Both the position numbers and the translations under genes were made by a program. DNA of 64,000 nt from Gnetum montanum (taxonomy: Eukaryota > Streptophyta > Gnetopsida > Gnetales > Gnetaceae). Where the stretch lies: NCBI GenBank assembly GCA_015680685.1, contig MNCI01003467.1, forward strand, positions 188,440-252,439. Direction: 5' to 3'. Below, piece after piece: positions 10,086 to 24,120 of the stretch. Each line of letters opens with the position of its first letter. Within the stretch, counting starts at the first letter, position 1. The notes beneath the pieces are model-generated. The model made no database searches and was not told the origin of the DNA. It was given only the letters and a program-made list of their open reading frames with translations.

Positions 10086-10996
10086 ATTACAAAACACCAC
10101 CATAGGTCCATCACCATGTTTCCTCTTTGCACTTGATTCCATAGTCTCAAACCATGCCAAAGTATTCTTGTGATGATGAGATAAGGTTATGATGAGATAG
10201 TATAATACATATTCTATGTTTGATCACAAAGGAATAGTTACAGGGGTTAACAATGAATTTCAAATGTTGACATCATGGTTGTGGTATGATAGTGACATGC
10301 TTGTTGATTAGTATAGTCTTCATGCTCCATGCTTAGAAGTGTCGATCACTTGGTAATGTTTGTGAGGAATCAACACTCTACTCCAAGGCTTCTTTGGCTA
10401 TTAGGATCCTCCCTCTTTTTCTAATTCATTGATCTAGCTCTTAGGCTTCATTGGCCTTTTGGCTTCATGGCTATTTTCTTTTCCATCTTTTTCTTTTGGG
10501 TGAAGCCTTCATTGGGTTTCATTGTCAAGTCTAAACTCAATTTGATCTTCTTATTAAATGAGGTGTATTACATTCAACAAACTTGATAGTGGAGCATGAT
10601 GAAGGAGATGTCAAATGACCATAATGCATGAACGTCAAACATAGGTCATCATTGTTGTTCAAGATAAGAAATATTATAGTGAGGAAATGGGATTGTGGCT
10701 TCAGGATGGGTAATAGAAGTGAGGTGAAACAAAAACTCTTGATATGATAGGACAATCTTACCAAATCTCACACATCAAGGTTAGTTGGTAACTTGCTTTT
10801 GTGATGATTTGCACCTTCACAATAACTTAAGGCTTCATCTACAAGCACAACTCAAAGAGAACAAGAAAATAAGACAAAGAAAACATGTAATTATAATTCA
10901 TTGTACAAGGCTACAAGAGATAACTAGCAAACCACAAGCCACCATAGGCTATTATCATTACAACATAGAGAGAGATCCATGAAATGTGTATTGGTT

Positions 10997-11022
10997 AGAG
11001 AGAGAGAGAGAGAGAGAGAGAG
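10997..11022. repeat. (AG)13 microsatellite
   Basis: An uninterrupted AG dinucleotide run of 26 bases. Confidence 0.95.
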
Positions 11023-12269
11023 CATTTAGTCTTGATTGTTATAGATCATTAGAGTTATTAACATTAATCATTCATTCCAAACCTATCAATAATGGTAAAT
11101 AATACTACATGCAAACATATGAGTGTTAGATGCAACTAGGGGCAAGTGATGGTTTTAATGTTCCTTTGCAAGGATTTGATGGTGTCTTGAGTAGGCTTAA
11201 GTTCTAGTGAGGAACTAGGGTTCATGTGCTTTCTTCTCACCATCATTATTTAGATGGGAATGCTGACTAAGGAACCCTCCATGATGTTTTTGAATTCAAG
11301 GTCAATGGTCATCAATTTACTTCAGGGTGTTACGGCAAAATGGTTTCAAGACTTAAGGTTTGAACATTTTGAGATCAACTTGGCCTAACAACATCATTAG
11401 AGGAGTCTATCATGCCTTTGAGGCTAGTTAAGGTTACTTCCTCATCCTCTTCACTCAATCTTGCATGTCAACATAAGCACATCAAGTGGAACCTATGTGA
11501 TATAATGGTTAAAGAATGTCAAAACAATGTAAAATGCTTTAGTTATAATGCCTAGATAAGTCAAAACACATTATATAAATGCTCAAACAAGGTCTAAGCA
11601 TGGTCAACAAAGTCTATAAGAAAGATGTTAATGTAAACTAGGTGAGTAGAAGGCTAAATAGTATGAAATGAAGCCAAATTATCATTAAATGATAATTATA
11701 TGAGGTCAAATGATAACCTAATGATGATTAAGCCCCATCAAATGATGTTGAACAAGGTCATAGCATAGTCAACAAAGGTTATAGAATAAATGATAAGGTA
11801 AGTGGGGTTAATCAAAGATTAACTAATTTGAAGTGAAGTCAAACAATAGCCAAATGATGGTCAAGCCTCATCAAATGATCTTAAAGATGGTTAAACAAGG
11901 TCATGATGATATTCAATGACAATAATTAATGTCAAACCAAGTCCATTGAGGTTAAATGATGTCAAATGATAGAAACATATAGTGGAATCAAGTCCAAATG
12001 ATTCTAAAATAATGAATATAAAGCCAAATGACATCAAATGAAATAACAATAAAGGTCAACAATGTGTAACAAGTCAAAAAAAAAATAGAACAAGACCAAA
12101 CCTATCAAGGTGGAAAACATGGGCTAAATCATGGTCAATATTGATCAATCATGATCAAAGTTTATCAATTTTAGACGTTAGCAAGCTATGGTGGAAGGCT
12201 ATAGGGTTGATGAGGGAGTCTTGATACTTGAAGTGGTAATTTCAAGGCTTTTGGAGGCAAAAATGGGGT

Positions 12270-13720
12270 CCTTTTCTAAAACCACATTGGCCAACATGCT
12301 TTTGGCAAGGCCCAACCTAGTTTTTTATAGCTACCAAAAATGTAGTCCTTTTCTAAAACATTGGAATTTACAGGTTTTTTAGGGCATGTTTTGGATTTTG
12401 GTGGTCTATGTTGATAGCTAGTATATTGGGAGTGAAGATTGGTAAAATTTGGCATCATTTTGACTCCCAAAAGATCCCATATTCCACCAGAAGATAAAAA
12501 CTATGATGTACAATATAGTTCTCTCTATGTCCAGCATGGTTTCATGGAACAAGTTAATTTGTGACATCTTATGATTGAAATTCATGCTCCATCAACTTCC
12601 TAGGGTAGCATAGGGGCATCAGGTTTATAGACTAGTCATTTGAAGGTCAAAAAAATTCATTGAAGGTGAAGCTTGAAGACTTGAATCTCAAAACTACCAT
12701 GGCTAGCATAGTTTTTAATGGCCTCACTATAGTTTGATAAAACCTAAGTTTTTTATGTTTAAAATGAGGTCAAATGACATCCAGTTTTAATGTTTGAGGT
12801 TCTAGGCTTCACCAATTAAGTTTTAGGTCATCTGGAGTACTATGGGATAGTCAAACCTACTCAAGAAATTAAGACTATATTGGCCAGTGTAGTTTTAGTC
12901 TCATCTAGCATAGTTTTATTGAAAAATTAACTTTTGGTCCATTTTTGTGGTCAATCGAATGGGTTCACAAGTTCCTAGTGTCACTAGTATCTATGGCCAA
13001 GGTTTAGGCTTAAAATTATTGATTCCAAAGGTCATTGGCATCTTGATATTACCATCTTCCCCAAAACTACATTAGCTAACATGGTTCTAGTATGTCTTTG
13101 GAGAAGATGATGAATTACAACCATTTTTAACTTAGTTTCTAAGGTTTGGTGGTCTCTAAAGGGTCTGCTAGGGTTCTAGGGCTAGGATGATGCATTTGGA
13201 GGTTAATCTAACATGTTGATGGCTTGTTATTAGGTTTTCATAGAAAATCAATGTTGGGACCATGCTAGCTAGTATAGTTTTAGACTTACCTAGTGTATTT
13301 TTAAGTTTAAGATGAGTTTCAACTTATTTTTGCCTTTTTATATGGCATCCCATGGTTATTGGAGGCTTTGGGAAGGTTTGAACACTAGGGTTTGCAACTT
13401 TGAAGGTTGGTAGAAGTCCTATTGATTTTCATGATTCTCAAACTTTAGTACACTACATTGGCTAGTGTATTTTTGGGGTCCTTTAACATGGTTTCTCAAG
13501 AATCATAGGTTTTGGAATCTTTTGGAAGGTTTTAGGAGGTCCTAGGGCTAGCATAGGCTCTAGCTAGGATTTGGGGCTTTGTGTGATCATTTAAAAGTTA
13601 ATTTGAAGCCTAACTAGTATTGAGAATTCCCATCCCCATGAAACTATGTTGGCTAGCATATTGTTTCTCTTGGCTAGCATAGTTTCTCAAGAATGACTAG
13701 TTTTGGCTATGTGTTGGCCA
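12270..13720. repeat. Array of about 190-bp period with TTGGCTAGCATAGTTTT cores
   Basis: Core sequences such as ACCATGGCTAGCATAGTTTT, ATTGGCCAGTGTAGTTTT, ATTAGCTAACATGGTTCT and TTGGCTAGCATATTG recur near 12280, 12690, 12870, 13060, 13260, 13450 and 13640. That gives a spacing of 183-200 bases, with one double step. The cores are partly self-complementary (GCTAGC). The design resembles the arrays inside the LTRs at 3.4-4.0 and 44.5-45.1 kb, so this may be part of a decayed LTR. Confidence 0.65.
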
Positions 13721-16700
13721 TTCTTGATGTTCAAGACATTCAGTAGCCATAGTTTATTTTCAATTTTAGTGTGAGGCTCATTTGGCTTTAATGGCTTAAG
13801 GATTGATGGCTAGAAGTTGAGTTATGGTAGTGGTTGATGCTTAGAACTCATTCCAAGGCTTATTTTTGGAATTAATCCTAGTGTCACTTTTATCAAAAGT
13901 TGCAAATCCCATTGTATTAGAATTTTTTTTTCTTTACTTGGGATGCACCTAGTGAGGCACACCCAAGTTTATATTGTAATTTGGTTTAAAATTTCTCACA
14001 AAAATAGTGTATTTGGACATTTCTCTTGTGAACATGGGGTTCACTATGAGTTTTGTGGATGTTGTAGGCATGGGACTTGGATTATCAATGCATAACTGTG
14101 AGAATACTTTCCACATTGCAATTTTACCAAACTCTATTCCCTTAGCTAATAATCCATAGGAAACACTTGGAATCAAGGATTTCCCATCAATTTTGGCTCT
14201 AATATCATTCATCCTTAGTGTAGTTTCATCATTCTTCATCAAGGAGTAGCATAGTTATGAGCAAGGTGCAAGAGAATAGGATAATTTTGCATTTGCTACC
14301 TTAAGATGTTCAAGAAAAGAACATCAACAAGCAAAAACCCATTCCTAGAGGTGGCAAATGCTACTACCAAAATAACCTCTAGTTCACCATAGCCTCTACT
14401 TGAAGAGGACTCATCAACAATGACTACCAAGTACCCCTTTCCTAGCCATTTTTATGAATTTCTATCCTGAAACCTAGGCATTCTATGTTGGTTAGGCTTG
14501 TAGGTTAAATGAATTTTGGCTTTGAATGGTTTGGATGTTGTATTTTGGTTGTAGTCAAGTTCTTATGGTGTTTTTTTTTTTTTGGCCTTAGGGTCTTCTC
14601 ATGCCATGTTTTGAAATTTTTATTTTCTCCTATTCTATGTGTTTTTGTTGTTTTATTATCAGAAAAGGTGGTCAATATTTATAATATTTTCATAAGAATT
14701 TGGTAGAGAATTTTTGGGTTTTGAGGTCATAGGGTTGTTGTACGAGTTTTAATATTTGTAAAAAGAGTTGAATCACTAATTTTTGGATATGGTTAAGTTT
14801 TTTATGATTTTTTCCTATAGCCCAATGCGTAGTCATTTTTTCAGTTTTCACTATTTTTTACTGAAAAGCAATGCCATTTTACAATTTTTTTTTTAAAGAA
14901 AACATTATGGAATTTTTGGTTTTCAAGTCCATAGATTTTTTATATGTTTTTTAATGGTCAAATTAGTGGTTTAATCATTGATTTCTAACATACAGTTATT
15001 TTTTTATGAATTTCATTATAAACTAGTGGATAGTGAATTTTTAGTTTTTTACAATTTTTACCCCTTTGAGTTGGTAGCATTGACACTTCAAATAATTTTA
15101 TCTCCAAATTTTATAGGCTCCTAGGGGCTTTTAGGACTATGTGAAAGTGTTTGGCATCAATTTTAAAATTTTTTGAATTTTTTCCAAGGCTTTTACTATA
15201 GCGATTTTTTTGTAAACTAGGTTTTTCTCAAAATTTCAAAATGCTTATAGGTTGTCTTGTGAATTTTTCCTAGGCCTAAAATTACAATGGTAATGTTAAA
15301 TTTTGTGTATATACAATTCCTAGACTAAGAAAAAAAAATTGTAAAAACTTATCATTGTTTTTGTTGATGTGAACTACCTTGTATAGTTGTAGTTTCAGCT
15401 CTTAAAACTGCAAATCTACCAGTCTATACAAGTAGCATTAGTATAATTTTTGGATTATTCCATGAATTTTTTGGTCCCATAATTATTATTTACATTTTTT
15501 GTGTTGATTTCCAATAGACTTTTGGATTTTTTAAAATTTTTTGCCTAGATTTCCTAGAGTTTTACTATAGTTGTTTCATTGTAAACTAGGATTTCTAATC
15601 AAAATGTCATCAAATTCGATTTGGGATTTTATAATTGTTGTTGTGGGTTAAATATTGATATAGGCTAGTTCTCATAGTTTTAATTTCTTTTTACATAAAA
15701 TTTTTGTATTTTTTATATGTATTTTCACTATGAGACTACCATCGATATTAATGGACTAGTTGGTTTTTGCCTAATCTTTAGTTAGACTTTGATTTATTTT
15801 TCATGGTTGAAATTTGTGAATTTGATTGTTTGGATTTATGTGTGAAAACATCATCATCATGCTTATAATTTTTATTTAATAGTTTTTTAATATTTTTTAT
15901 GATCATGCAAGGTTGTAATGATCATCTTTGGGTTGTGCATGGCCTTCTTGAACATTATCCTAGTGGTGGTTGAGTTGGTTGATCTATTTTGTTGCATACA
16001 CACACCAGGACCCAACACTCCATCTCTTGATATGGTCTTATACCATGGTTTTCTCTAGTTTAGGCCAAGGGCCAAGTAGTTCTTAGCCTTTTTCTTTATA
16101 ACTATAGTATGATCCTATGGTCACACTTGGCATCAAACATAGCAACTATCATTGCAATGAATCTGCTACCTCATTCTACTAGCCTTATTTTCAAATTCAT
16201 AGTTGAAAACCCTTAAAATAATGTGAAAGATGACTATTTTGATGACATGTACACCACAAGCACATGTAAGTTATCCAAAATTTGGGATATGCCTAAGTTT
16301 ATCCAGTACAATGCCAACAACACATTGATGATAGATCACCATGTCCACACTTTGTTTGAAAACCCTCCTAGTAATTTCTACCATTTAGAAGGATAAGTTT
16401 AATTCTAATTTTCTTGGTTCATCTTTTATTTACACTAGGTAACTTAAGTTTAACAATTTTTTTTATATTTAAATTCTTGCAAGTATAGGGTAGATGATTA
16501 AGGATTAATCAAGAGTGACTAAATCTTGTCATTGGCCCACACATCACTAAAGGTCTTTGCCAAAAGCCAAGAAGTAAGGCTCATGGTGATGGAATAGCTA
16601 AAGGATGACCTTGGTAGGTATACCTTGTGCTATTCTCAGGCCTACCATAGATGCTTAGCTAATGAGATGGCTCATAGCTGGTGGAGTCTTCCAAATATGG

Positions 16701-16985
16701 GCACATAAACACATATACTCCTTAGAGTCTCCATTACCTTCATTAGATATGAAAAGTTAGAATATTTATTTATTTATTTTATTTTTTAAATAATATCAAT
16801 GTTTCTAGTAATATAGTTAATTATTGTCTAGGCTTTAATTATTTGACTGGTTTTGTCAATGTGGCTACAAGTTTTATTTTAATTTGTTATGTTTGTTATA
16901 CTTTTTTGTTTTGCATGATGTGCCTATGCCAAAGCTAATGGGCTATTTTTGTCATGTTGTAAGGGTTGCACCAACATCCACTATT

Positions 16986-19745
16986 GTCATGATTACTTCA
17001 AGATATGCAGAGGAGGTACTTATCCTCAAGTTTGATGATGTGGATTTGACATAACATTGGTTGGCTAGTCAAGCATCTAGAGACATCTAGGCAAGGATTA
17101 CAAATGCAGGCCTTTTTGATTTATTTATGGTGCCTAGCCCAAACATACCTCCCTTGATATGGTAAATGTCATTAACTCCTTTGACAAAGGAATTAAGAAA
17201 TTCATCACTCATGTTCATGGTGTTCCTATCACTCTGGTCATCAATGAATCTACCTTCAATGATCTCTTTAGCATTCATTGTAATGGCATGAAGGTTACCA
17301 ACAAAGCAAGGAAAGATATGGGCCATAGGAAGGAAGTGGAAGAATGGATAAACACTCATCGTGATCATGCTAGATTGTCTCTATACCAATGCCAAGTCAT
17401 AGAGGCTAATGAGATGTATCCATTATTCCAATCCTAGGTTTTTCCAAAGTTATTATCACAAAAGAAGATCCTAGGCATTAAACATGCTTGGACCATGAAG
17501 AAGGTCCTCATAGAGGTTTCTTAGTTCAACTGGACTGCTCACATGGCTTCCGAGCTATGAGAGCAGATCATAAAACTCCAAAAAAACCTTGATACAATAT
17601 TCCATATACATTTTTCATTTTTTTTGTAGCATATCTAAAAAGGTTTATAGAGCTCCTAGTGGTGAAGAAGGATGGACAATGGGTAAGTCATGATCAAGCC
17701 CAATTTTCTAAACCTTGAATGAAACACATTATTCCAACCATGAAAATTTAGAACCCATGAGTGGAGGATGTTGAGGAGTCATTGTTTGTTACCACTAAGC
17801 ATTTTAGTGGCATGTGTTGTTCCTCGCCTAACAGGATGGAGGTTGAACCTCAAATTGCCTACAAGAATGCTAAAAAGGCCAAGGAGTTACATGCTAAGGT
17901 TGACAATGCAATCAAAGCTAAGTTGAAGAGGCCTATGGTTGAGGCACTAGCACAAATTTTTAAGGAGCCTTTGAAGAAGAAGTTCATTGTTAAACTTGGC
18001 CAAGCACATCAAGAAGTTGTAGGTACATTTCACTTGTGTTATTTTTATATAAGTTATCTTGCATCTATGTTTTATATTATATGTTCATGTTGTTATTTTG
18101 TTTTAGAAAATATATGCTAACTCATTCTATATTTTATCTTCACTATTCTTGTAGGTAAGCAACAAGAATGGGCAGCCCAAGTAGCGATAGTGGAGGCAGA
18201 ACAAAAATTCCTAGAGATGACAACACTACCATGGCATGAGGATGAGAGGCTATCGAATGCCACATTGGATGCCTTTAATGCTATATTTGAGAATTTACAA
18301 TTTGGTGAACGTTCTATTATTATCTAATATAATCTTCTAGGTACTTAGGAATCTTGTTTTATGAGTTATATGTTGTAGTCTCATGTTACAATTTTTCTTT
18401 AATCCTTAGTTGATGCTTATACTTATTGTAGTGCTTGAACCCCACCAAGAAGCATCTACCTCTACATTCTGAATGAAATCATGGGTGAAAGTTCCTAACA
18501 AAAGCAAGTTTATGCATGTAATGGCCAAAGACATGATCGATCAATTGCAATAGATTGCTCCCTATGTTGGTAAGAACCTTATCTTATTTTTGCTTTAACT
18601 ATTTTTATTTTTTACACATTTTATTTCATATGGATTTATGATTATATGGTCTTAGTAGTTTAAACTATATTTCTGGTTATTTTGTTATTCACTATTTTTT
18701 TATATATTTTATTACATTGTCTATAGTGTCCAAGGTTGGATGGGATTCCAACCATGCCATTAAGATTGATGAACTACCCAACCTATCGCCCAAAGTGGAA
18801 AATGTTCCATGAAAGTTATATGAAATTACCACTACATGTGCACTCTCATGTGACAAAACTTTGTGGAAATGTCAATGCTCCAATGAATTCCTATGGGAGT
18901 TAGTTGTATCATTGGAAAAGAAAAATAAAAAGTAGGCTAACAAGATTAAAGACCTTAAAGATCGTAAGGAGTTTGTAGAAGCCCAAGTGGCTAATAGAGA
19001 CTCCTTGCGAACTAAGGAGATAGAATTGTCATGATATTGGAACACCATCCCTAGCAAGGTTGCTTTTGCTAGGAACCTTGTGGAGCAAATTTTATAGATG
19101 AACTTATTGACACATAAATCCAAGGAGTGGAGGGACTATTATGCTTAGGTCCTTGAGTGGGGCAGGATGCAAAAGGATCACAAAAAGAAATACAAGCCAA
19201 AATGAAAAAGTTACTTAAAGTGGATACAAGAGGATTCCATAGAGAGGCACAAGTTAGAGATGTTCATTTAGGAACTCAAAACTAGGGATGCCTTCAAATT
19301 ATTTGTAGACTCTTTGGTGGTAGCTAATTCCCCTACTCGTTAGATCACCACTACTTTAGGGAAAGCAACTACTACCATCCTTTCATTAGAGTTACCCACA
19401 TAGATTGACATCAAGGAGACAAACATCTTAATGGGTGTTAATCTTAGGGAAGTGGACTGGGTGAACATGACTGAAGACCAGATTCTCCATTATCTATAGG
19501 TTGGTCTTCAGAACTTTCCTCCAGAAGATGTTGCACCTAAGGCTTCCCAAGTTTGTTTGTTTAAATTATTTTTAATAGATTTTAGTTTAATTTATAATAT
19601 TTTTTTCTTATTATGTTTTTTATCACAAAAGCTATTTTTATTTTATGTTTTATATTTTATTTTGTTATTGCAAGCTACAGGTGATGGTAGTGGCCTTAGT
19701 GGCCAAGATGTTGGTGATGGCCCTCCTCCTCTAGTTGTGCCTTAG
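16986..19745 (+). pseudogene. E3 antisense multi-exon ORF, copy A
   Basis: This coding relic runs on the plus strand, opposite to E3. Apparent exons: 16986-17575 (FDDVDLT, GLFDLFMVPS, INSFDKGIKKFITHVHGVPI, KKEVEE-like and HAWTMKKVL); 17640-18020 (a Lys/Glu/Ala-rich helix, AYKNAKKAKELHAKVDN); 18156-18305; 18432-18570 (ending YVG|GTAAG); 18727-19550 (SKVGWDSNHAIKIDEL, a long charged coiled coil, RDSLRTKEIEL, WRDYYA-stop-VLEWG, NLREVDWVNMTEDQILHYL); 19673-19745 (GDGSGLSGQDVGDGPPP, stop TAG). Introns are T-rich with GT/AG-like ends. Most segments match copy B in E1, in the same order. The first exon loosely recalls the putative plant transposon-protein domains found in some Ty3 elements. The function is unknown, and TAG/TGA stops show that it is decayed. 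Confidence 0.75.
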
Positions 19746-20209
19746 GCCCATTAGTTTAGATATATCATTGATTACCTCACTCATTTCTACTATGATGTTT
19801 TTATTATCACTATTTTCATTCACTATTTCTAGCCATTAACTATTATGAGATGGTTTATTATACTTTATTTATTTTATTGCTGCATAGTGTAGCCTTCACT
19901 ACTAGATTGTTAACTATTTTTTGTTATTATTTGCTAATTAAACTTTTGTCATACTATGTGACTATGGCTATGAGTTATGAACATTTTGTTATAATTATTT
20001 TTTATCTTTGCCTATACCTTCCATCATGTTTAGTTTTATGCACTTTATATTTTTATAGTTTATTCATGTCATGAGGCTACATTGATGAAATATAAAGCTA
20101 CAAGGCAAGGTTTTGTATTATGTAAAAATATGAAATAATTAAGCAAACGAAATATGTACTAAGGTACAACAGCTACAATGGAACTAATATATAGAAAGGT
20201 TATATATGT

Positions 20210-20330
20210 GTTGCCAATTTAGGCCTTGGTAGACCATCAATTTAGGGCCTCGACTTCCCATGGGTTGCTAATTCTAGGCCTTAGCAAGTCATGGCAAAAT
20301 GTTTTTATAAGTATTTTATGTTTTTTGATT
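20210..20330 (-). repeat. E3 minisatellite, about 30-bp unit
   Basis: A short array reading on the plus strand AATTTAGGCCTTGGTAGACC, AATTTAGGGCCTCGACTTCC and AATTCTAGGCCTTAGCAAGT. It is the reverse complement of the CCTACCAAGGCCTAAAACTA unit at 28.9 kb. It sits between the stop of the E3 gag-protease ORF and the antisense ORF. Confidence 0.65.
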
Positions 20331-20558
20331 TTTTTATGGATTTTATGTTTTAATAATTTTATGAATTTTTTCATGTTTTTGTAAAAGAAAGTGTAAAAAG
20401 GCAAACTATAAGTAATAGCAAGTTGTATACTATGTGAAAAATAAAGCTAAAAGATGGTTACATAAAATGTAACTACAAGCATAGGTCTAAAAAAGGTTTT
20501 AAAAAAAGGATAAAGCTACAAAATTATTGTCACAAGGGTGAGTGAGTAGGAAATGTAC

Positions 20559-23500
20559 TCAATCATGTAGTTGTTTCCTAATCTTAGAAAGATTAGGAAA
20601 AGTATAAGGTCTACGTTGCATGATCTTGTACTCCCCATTTCCCTCACTCATCATGTTGAAAGGAAGTTCTTCCCATAGGGCATCTATGGTCTTGTTATTC
20701 TTACTTTGTCCTAATTTTCTCTCTCAAGATTCTTCACTTTGGTTGTAATAGTGGAAGTTACTTTCTAAAATTCCACTTTAGACCCTTCCTCTTTGTTCAT
20801 GATGTTGACCACCATGGAAACAACACTTTTGCCATGAATAATGATCTTACCTTTTGCATACGCTAGGTGAATTTCCTGGTGGATGGGTGAGAACATAGCT
20901 CACAATTAAGCAAGCCAAGGCCTTCATAGGATGAGGTTAAATCCTAGTGTCTCTTCCATTACCAAGAAATTGATTATTGTGGGAAATTACTCCCCCACTA
21001 TGAAGTCCAGGGAGATCAAGCCTTTGACTACAACTTCTAATCTGTTAAAGTATTTGAGAGTATATGTAGAAGTATTTTTCATATTCTCCACTAGGCCTAA
21101 CCATTTAACAATGGTATATGCTATGACATTAGTGGTCATCTTATCATCAAAGTGCAACTTATGAACTGTATATTGCCCAATCCTAATAGTTATGAAGATA
21201 AGGGCCTTCATTGTCTCACCATCCTGGGGATTGATTTTGACCTCGCTCTCATGAAACACTAGTGTTGTTGACTTTGTTTTTTTTCTAGGTAAAGGTGGTA
21301 CCATCATCACATGGATAGACTCTTCAGTTGCAAGGATGTCCTTGTTGACTAGAATTAAAGTCAACATTTTTACTAGGATGTCACGATGAGTAGTAGAAGT
21401 CATTACTAGATCATACATGCATAAAGAGGCATTCTTTTATTTCAAAGCTTGTTTCACCTATTCCATGGCATTGAGGAAGTCTTTGTCATTAGCTTTTAGC
21501 TTCTCATTCTTATTGATTTTAACTTTCATCATGCATCCCAAGATGCAAACTTCATATTTTAATTATTATGGTTTGGCCTCTTTCCCCTTCCCTTGTGATT
21601 TACGATGCTTCCTTCATTAACTAGTCGAAGTAGCCTGAGCATTAGAGATCATGGCAATGGATGAGATAGCAGTGGGCTTTGGTGGATCCAACTCCTTCCA
21701 TGCCTTGGCTTGCTTATTTTCCTTAGTTTTAGGCTTTAATGTAGACTTCTTTTGTTGTTTAGTTTGTGATTTCTTATTGTTGAACTACAAAAAATTTGTT
21801 GCATTAGGCACTACATGAGGACATTGTTTGGTTGTAGTGTGAGGCAACACTCCAATCAGAAAGGTTCCTTGGAAGGCATCTATGATGATATCCTTACAAA
21901 AAAGAAGTCCTCAAACTGGATGAAGTTGAAGGACCCCTTTCAATGTGATGAGGTATTAGAATCACAAACGACTCCCATATAGCTCTTGGATTATGCTTAT
22001 GTTGAATACCACTATTGTGTATGGTCTAGTTATTGCATTCAACATGTCTTGGTAGACCTACATCAATTAGATTTATGGCCTAACTAGGTTGGGAGGGATC
22101 AACCATTGGCATTCCATTTTCTATCATCCTCTACATGTCATCCTTTAAGGCTAGGTAGAAGTTAATATCATGAATAGGTAGCTAATGATAGTGATAAAAT
22201 TATTTGAGTTTAGAATATTTAGATATATGGGATCATCCTTGATTTCTAGGGTGGGGTCCTTTGTGATCTCATATAATCAATCATGCCTTTTACAGAAATT
22301 CTCTATCAATTTTTTCTACTTGATCCAACCACGCCTAAGCAACTGATCTAGGAGTTCAAATGGCTTTATGGACAATATGGTATACTTTGATCAATCTTTC
22401 CTCTCAAACTTAGGCCTTGTGTTGTTTACTGTAGAGACCCCAATTGTTGATGTTTGGTTAGTTGTGGTAGGGACTTTTGGTTGGCTTATTTTTGGCCCTT
22501 GCATGATCTTATTATCTTTGTCCATAGTGGCCATGGCTACATGGTTTTTTCTCCCTTTCTTCTTATCCTTCCATGTGTGTTTATGTTTATACATCCTATA
22601 GGTAGGATTGTGGTTAGTCTCAGAAGCATCTTCTATGTTCTTGGTCTACAAGAAGGCTTGGCTAAGTGACTATGGATATAGGTGATAGAGTTTAGACTTG
22701 ATGAAGTCATTGAGCATCCACTTGGAGATGGCCACAAGGTGGATTTTGGCTATGGGTTTGGGAATCTCATTCAGAAGAGCATTCCACCTTTGGATGAATT
22801 TTTGAATAGGTTCAAGGAGCCTCTATTTTCTTTTCATCAGTTGGTCCAGGGTGGTATTTGGATTCAAGTTTTACTTGAAATGGTTCACAAATTATGAAAT
22901 CAAGTCTTTAAGTGAGGCTATAGATCCTTGGAGCAACATGCAGTACCAATCTATGGCCTTCCTAGTAAGAGACATAGGGAAGATTCTCATGATGAGGTAT
23001 GGCTAGGATTGTAACAATGGGCACTCAAAATGGAAGGTGATAAGGTGAGTGTTGAGGTCACCCTCATCATTGTACTTGATAAAATGAGGTATGGGAATTC
23101 CTAAAGGAAGAGTTATTTGTAGGGCTGTTGGACTAATAAAATCATCTTAATAAAAGTTCATGATCTTGACTATATGCATAGTTGAGGCCTTGAGCTTTTG
23201 TAACTCTTCCATAAGGTCTTTGATCATTTGGAACACTTGATCCAAACCTTGAGGTAACTCAACAGGTTGTGTGGTTTGAATGAATGCTTGTCAAGTAAGT
23301 TTATAGGGCTATGGCCTCATGATGGGCTATGGTAAGGACAAAAGGGGTTGGATTATCATGATTGTAGATGGACCAAATAGTGAAGAAAACATTAGAATAG
23401 ATATTTGAGGGAAAAAAGGGAAAAGTGGGATGTGTGATGCTTGGGTTACTTTTGGTCCCTCTATGGTACACATTGGTATGAAGCAAGGGTGTGCTATAGT

Positions 23501-24120
23501 CAAGGCCATAGGTGATGGCTCTGTAGATCAAGGCTACATGGAAAAATGTATAGAGGAGAAAAGGGAGGTTTATTAGGACATAGATTGTGCTTGATGGACT
23601 ACTATGATAGGTTTTTGCCAAAACATAGTAGGGTAAATGGGACAAGAGGGTTGAGGAACTTATCCTAACAATGAGGTAGGAGAGACTAAACTAGATGTAC
23701 TGGCTTGGAGAGCCCATCATTGAAAAAGGCTTCCAATGAAATTATTAGGTTTAAGTTCAGCCTCAAACTCATCTTGTTCCTTGTGTTGGCTCTTCAAATT
23801 GGCTTCCTCACTTAAATCATCCATCTCAATCATTTGAGATAGTATGTATGTGTGAATATCATTGAGTTGTATCTTGCCATGAGAGAAAGGAATGTACTCC
23901 TTTCCATTTCGATGAATCAACTCAAACTTGCATTTGGACTTAGCTTCTACATGTGTGATGAGTAGGGTAGCTTGGATTTTGGTTCATATGAAGTTGTACT
24001 ACTCTTCATTTATGATAGTAAAATATGGGCTTTGGTCCTTAGCCTAAGCAATTTCCTACAATCAGCCATAGTTGGGTCCTTTGGATCATACACCCTCACT
24101 GCATATTGGTTAAGGGCCAT
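20559..24120 (-). pseudogene. E3 gag-protease ORF with conserved C-terminus
   Basis: The chosen ATG (24120-24118) gives MALNQYAVRVYDPKDPTMAD. Then come FELIHRNGKEYIPFSHGKIQ and an acidic linker. At 23.1-22.7 kb is a clear Retrotrans_gag domain: PLGIPIPHFIKYNDEGDLN, then FPMSLTRKAIDWYCMLLQGS, NTTLDQLMKRK and IQKFIQRWNALLNEIP. Near 22.2 kb a degenerate knuckle-like segment follows (FYHYH...HDINFYLALKDD). The protease (21418-20900) has the LHFDDKMTTNVI site and KGLISLDFIVGE. A final segment, W-EELPFNMMSEGNGEYKI, then LSKIRKQLHD, ends at TGA (20561-20559). The order and the end match E0 and E1. There are several frameshifts and stops. Confidence 0.8.

Larger units (their letters stand above)
10086..16985. 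other. E3 long non-coding tail
   Basis: No gene is supportable here. The tail holds an (AG)13 microsatellite at 10997-11022; about two degenerate units of roughly 165 bp at 11585-11905 (TCAACAAAG, CCCATCAAATGAT pieces) within a longer ATGATGTCAAA-rich stretch; an array of about 190-bp period at 12270-13720; and a very T-rich tract at 14500-15900. The length and mixed character suggest an older nested LTR-derived insertion, but I could not define its ends. A weak coding relic at 16.2-16.4 kb (LSKIWDMPKFIQYNANNTLM) may be the start of the antisense ORF. Confidence 0.45.

Noticed and set aside
16986-19745. Reading antisense copy A as an ordinary host gene
   Set aside because: A second copy occupies the same antisense position in another element, and exon remnants do so in two more; an element-borne ORF is the simpler view, although an old capture of a host gene is not excluded.
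22368-22897. Plus-strand open stretches with hydrophobic peptides
   Set aside because: They lie opposite the E3 gag, which has recognisable motifs on the minus strand; the plus-strand frames are shadows.
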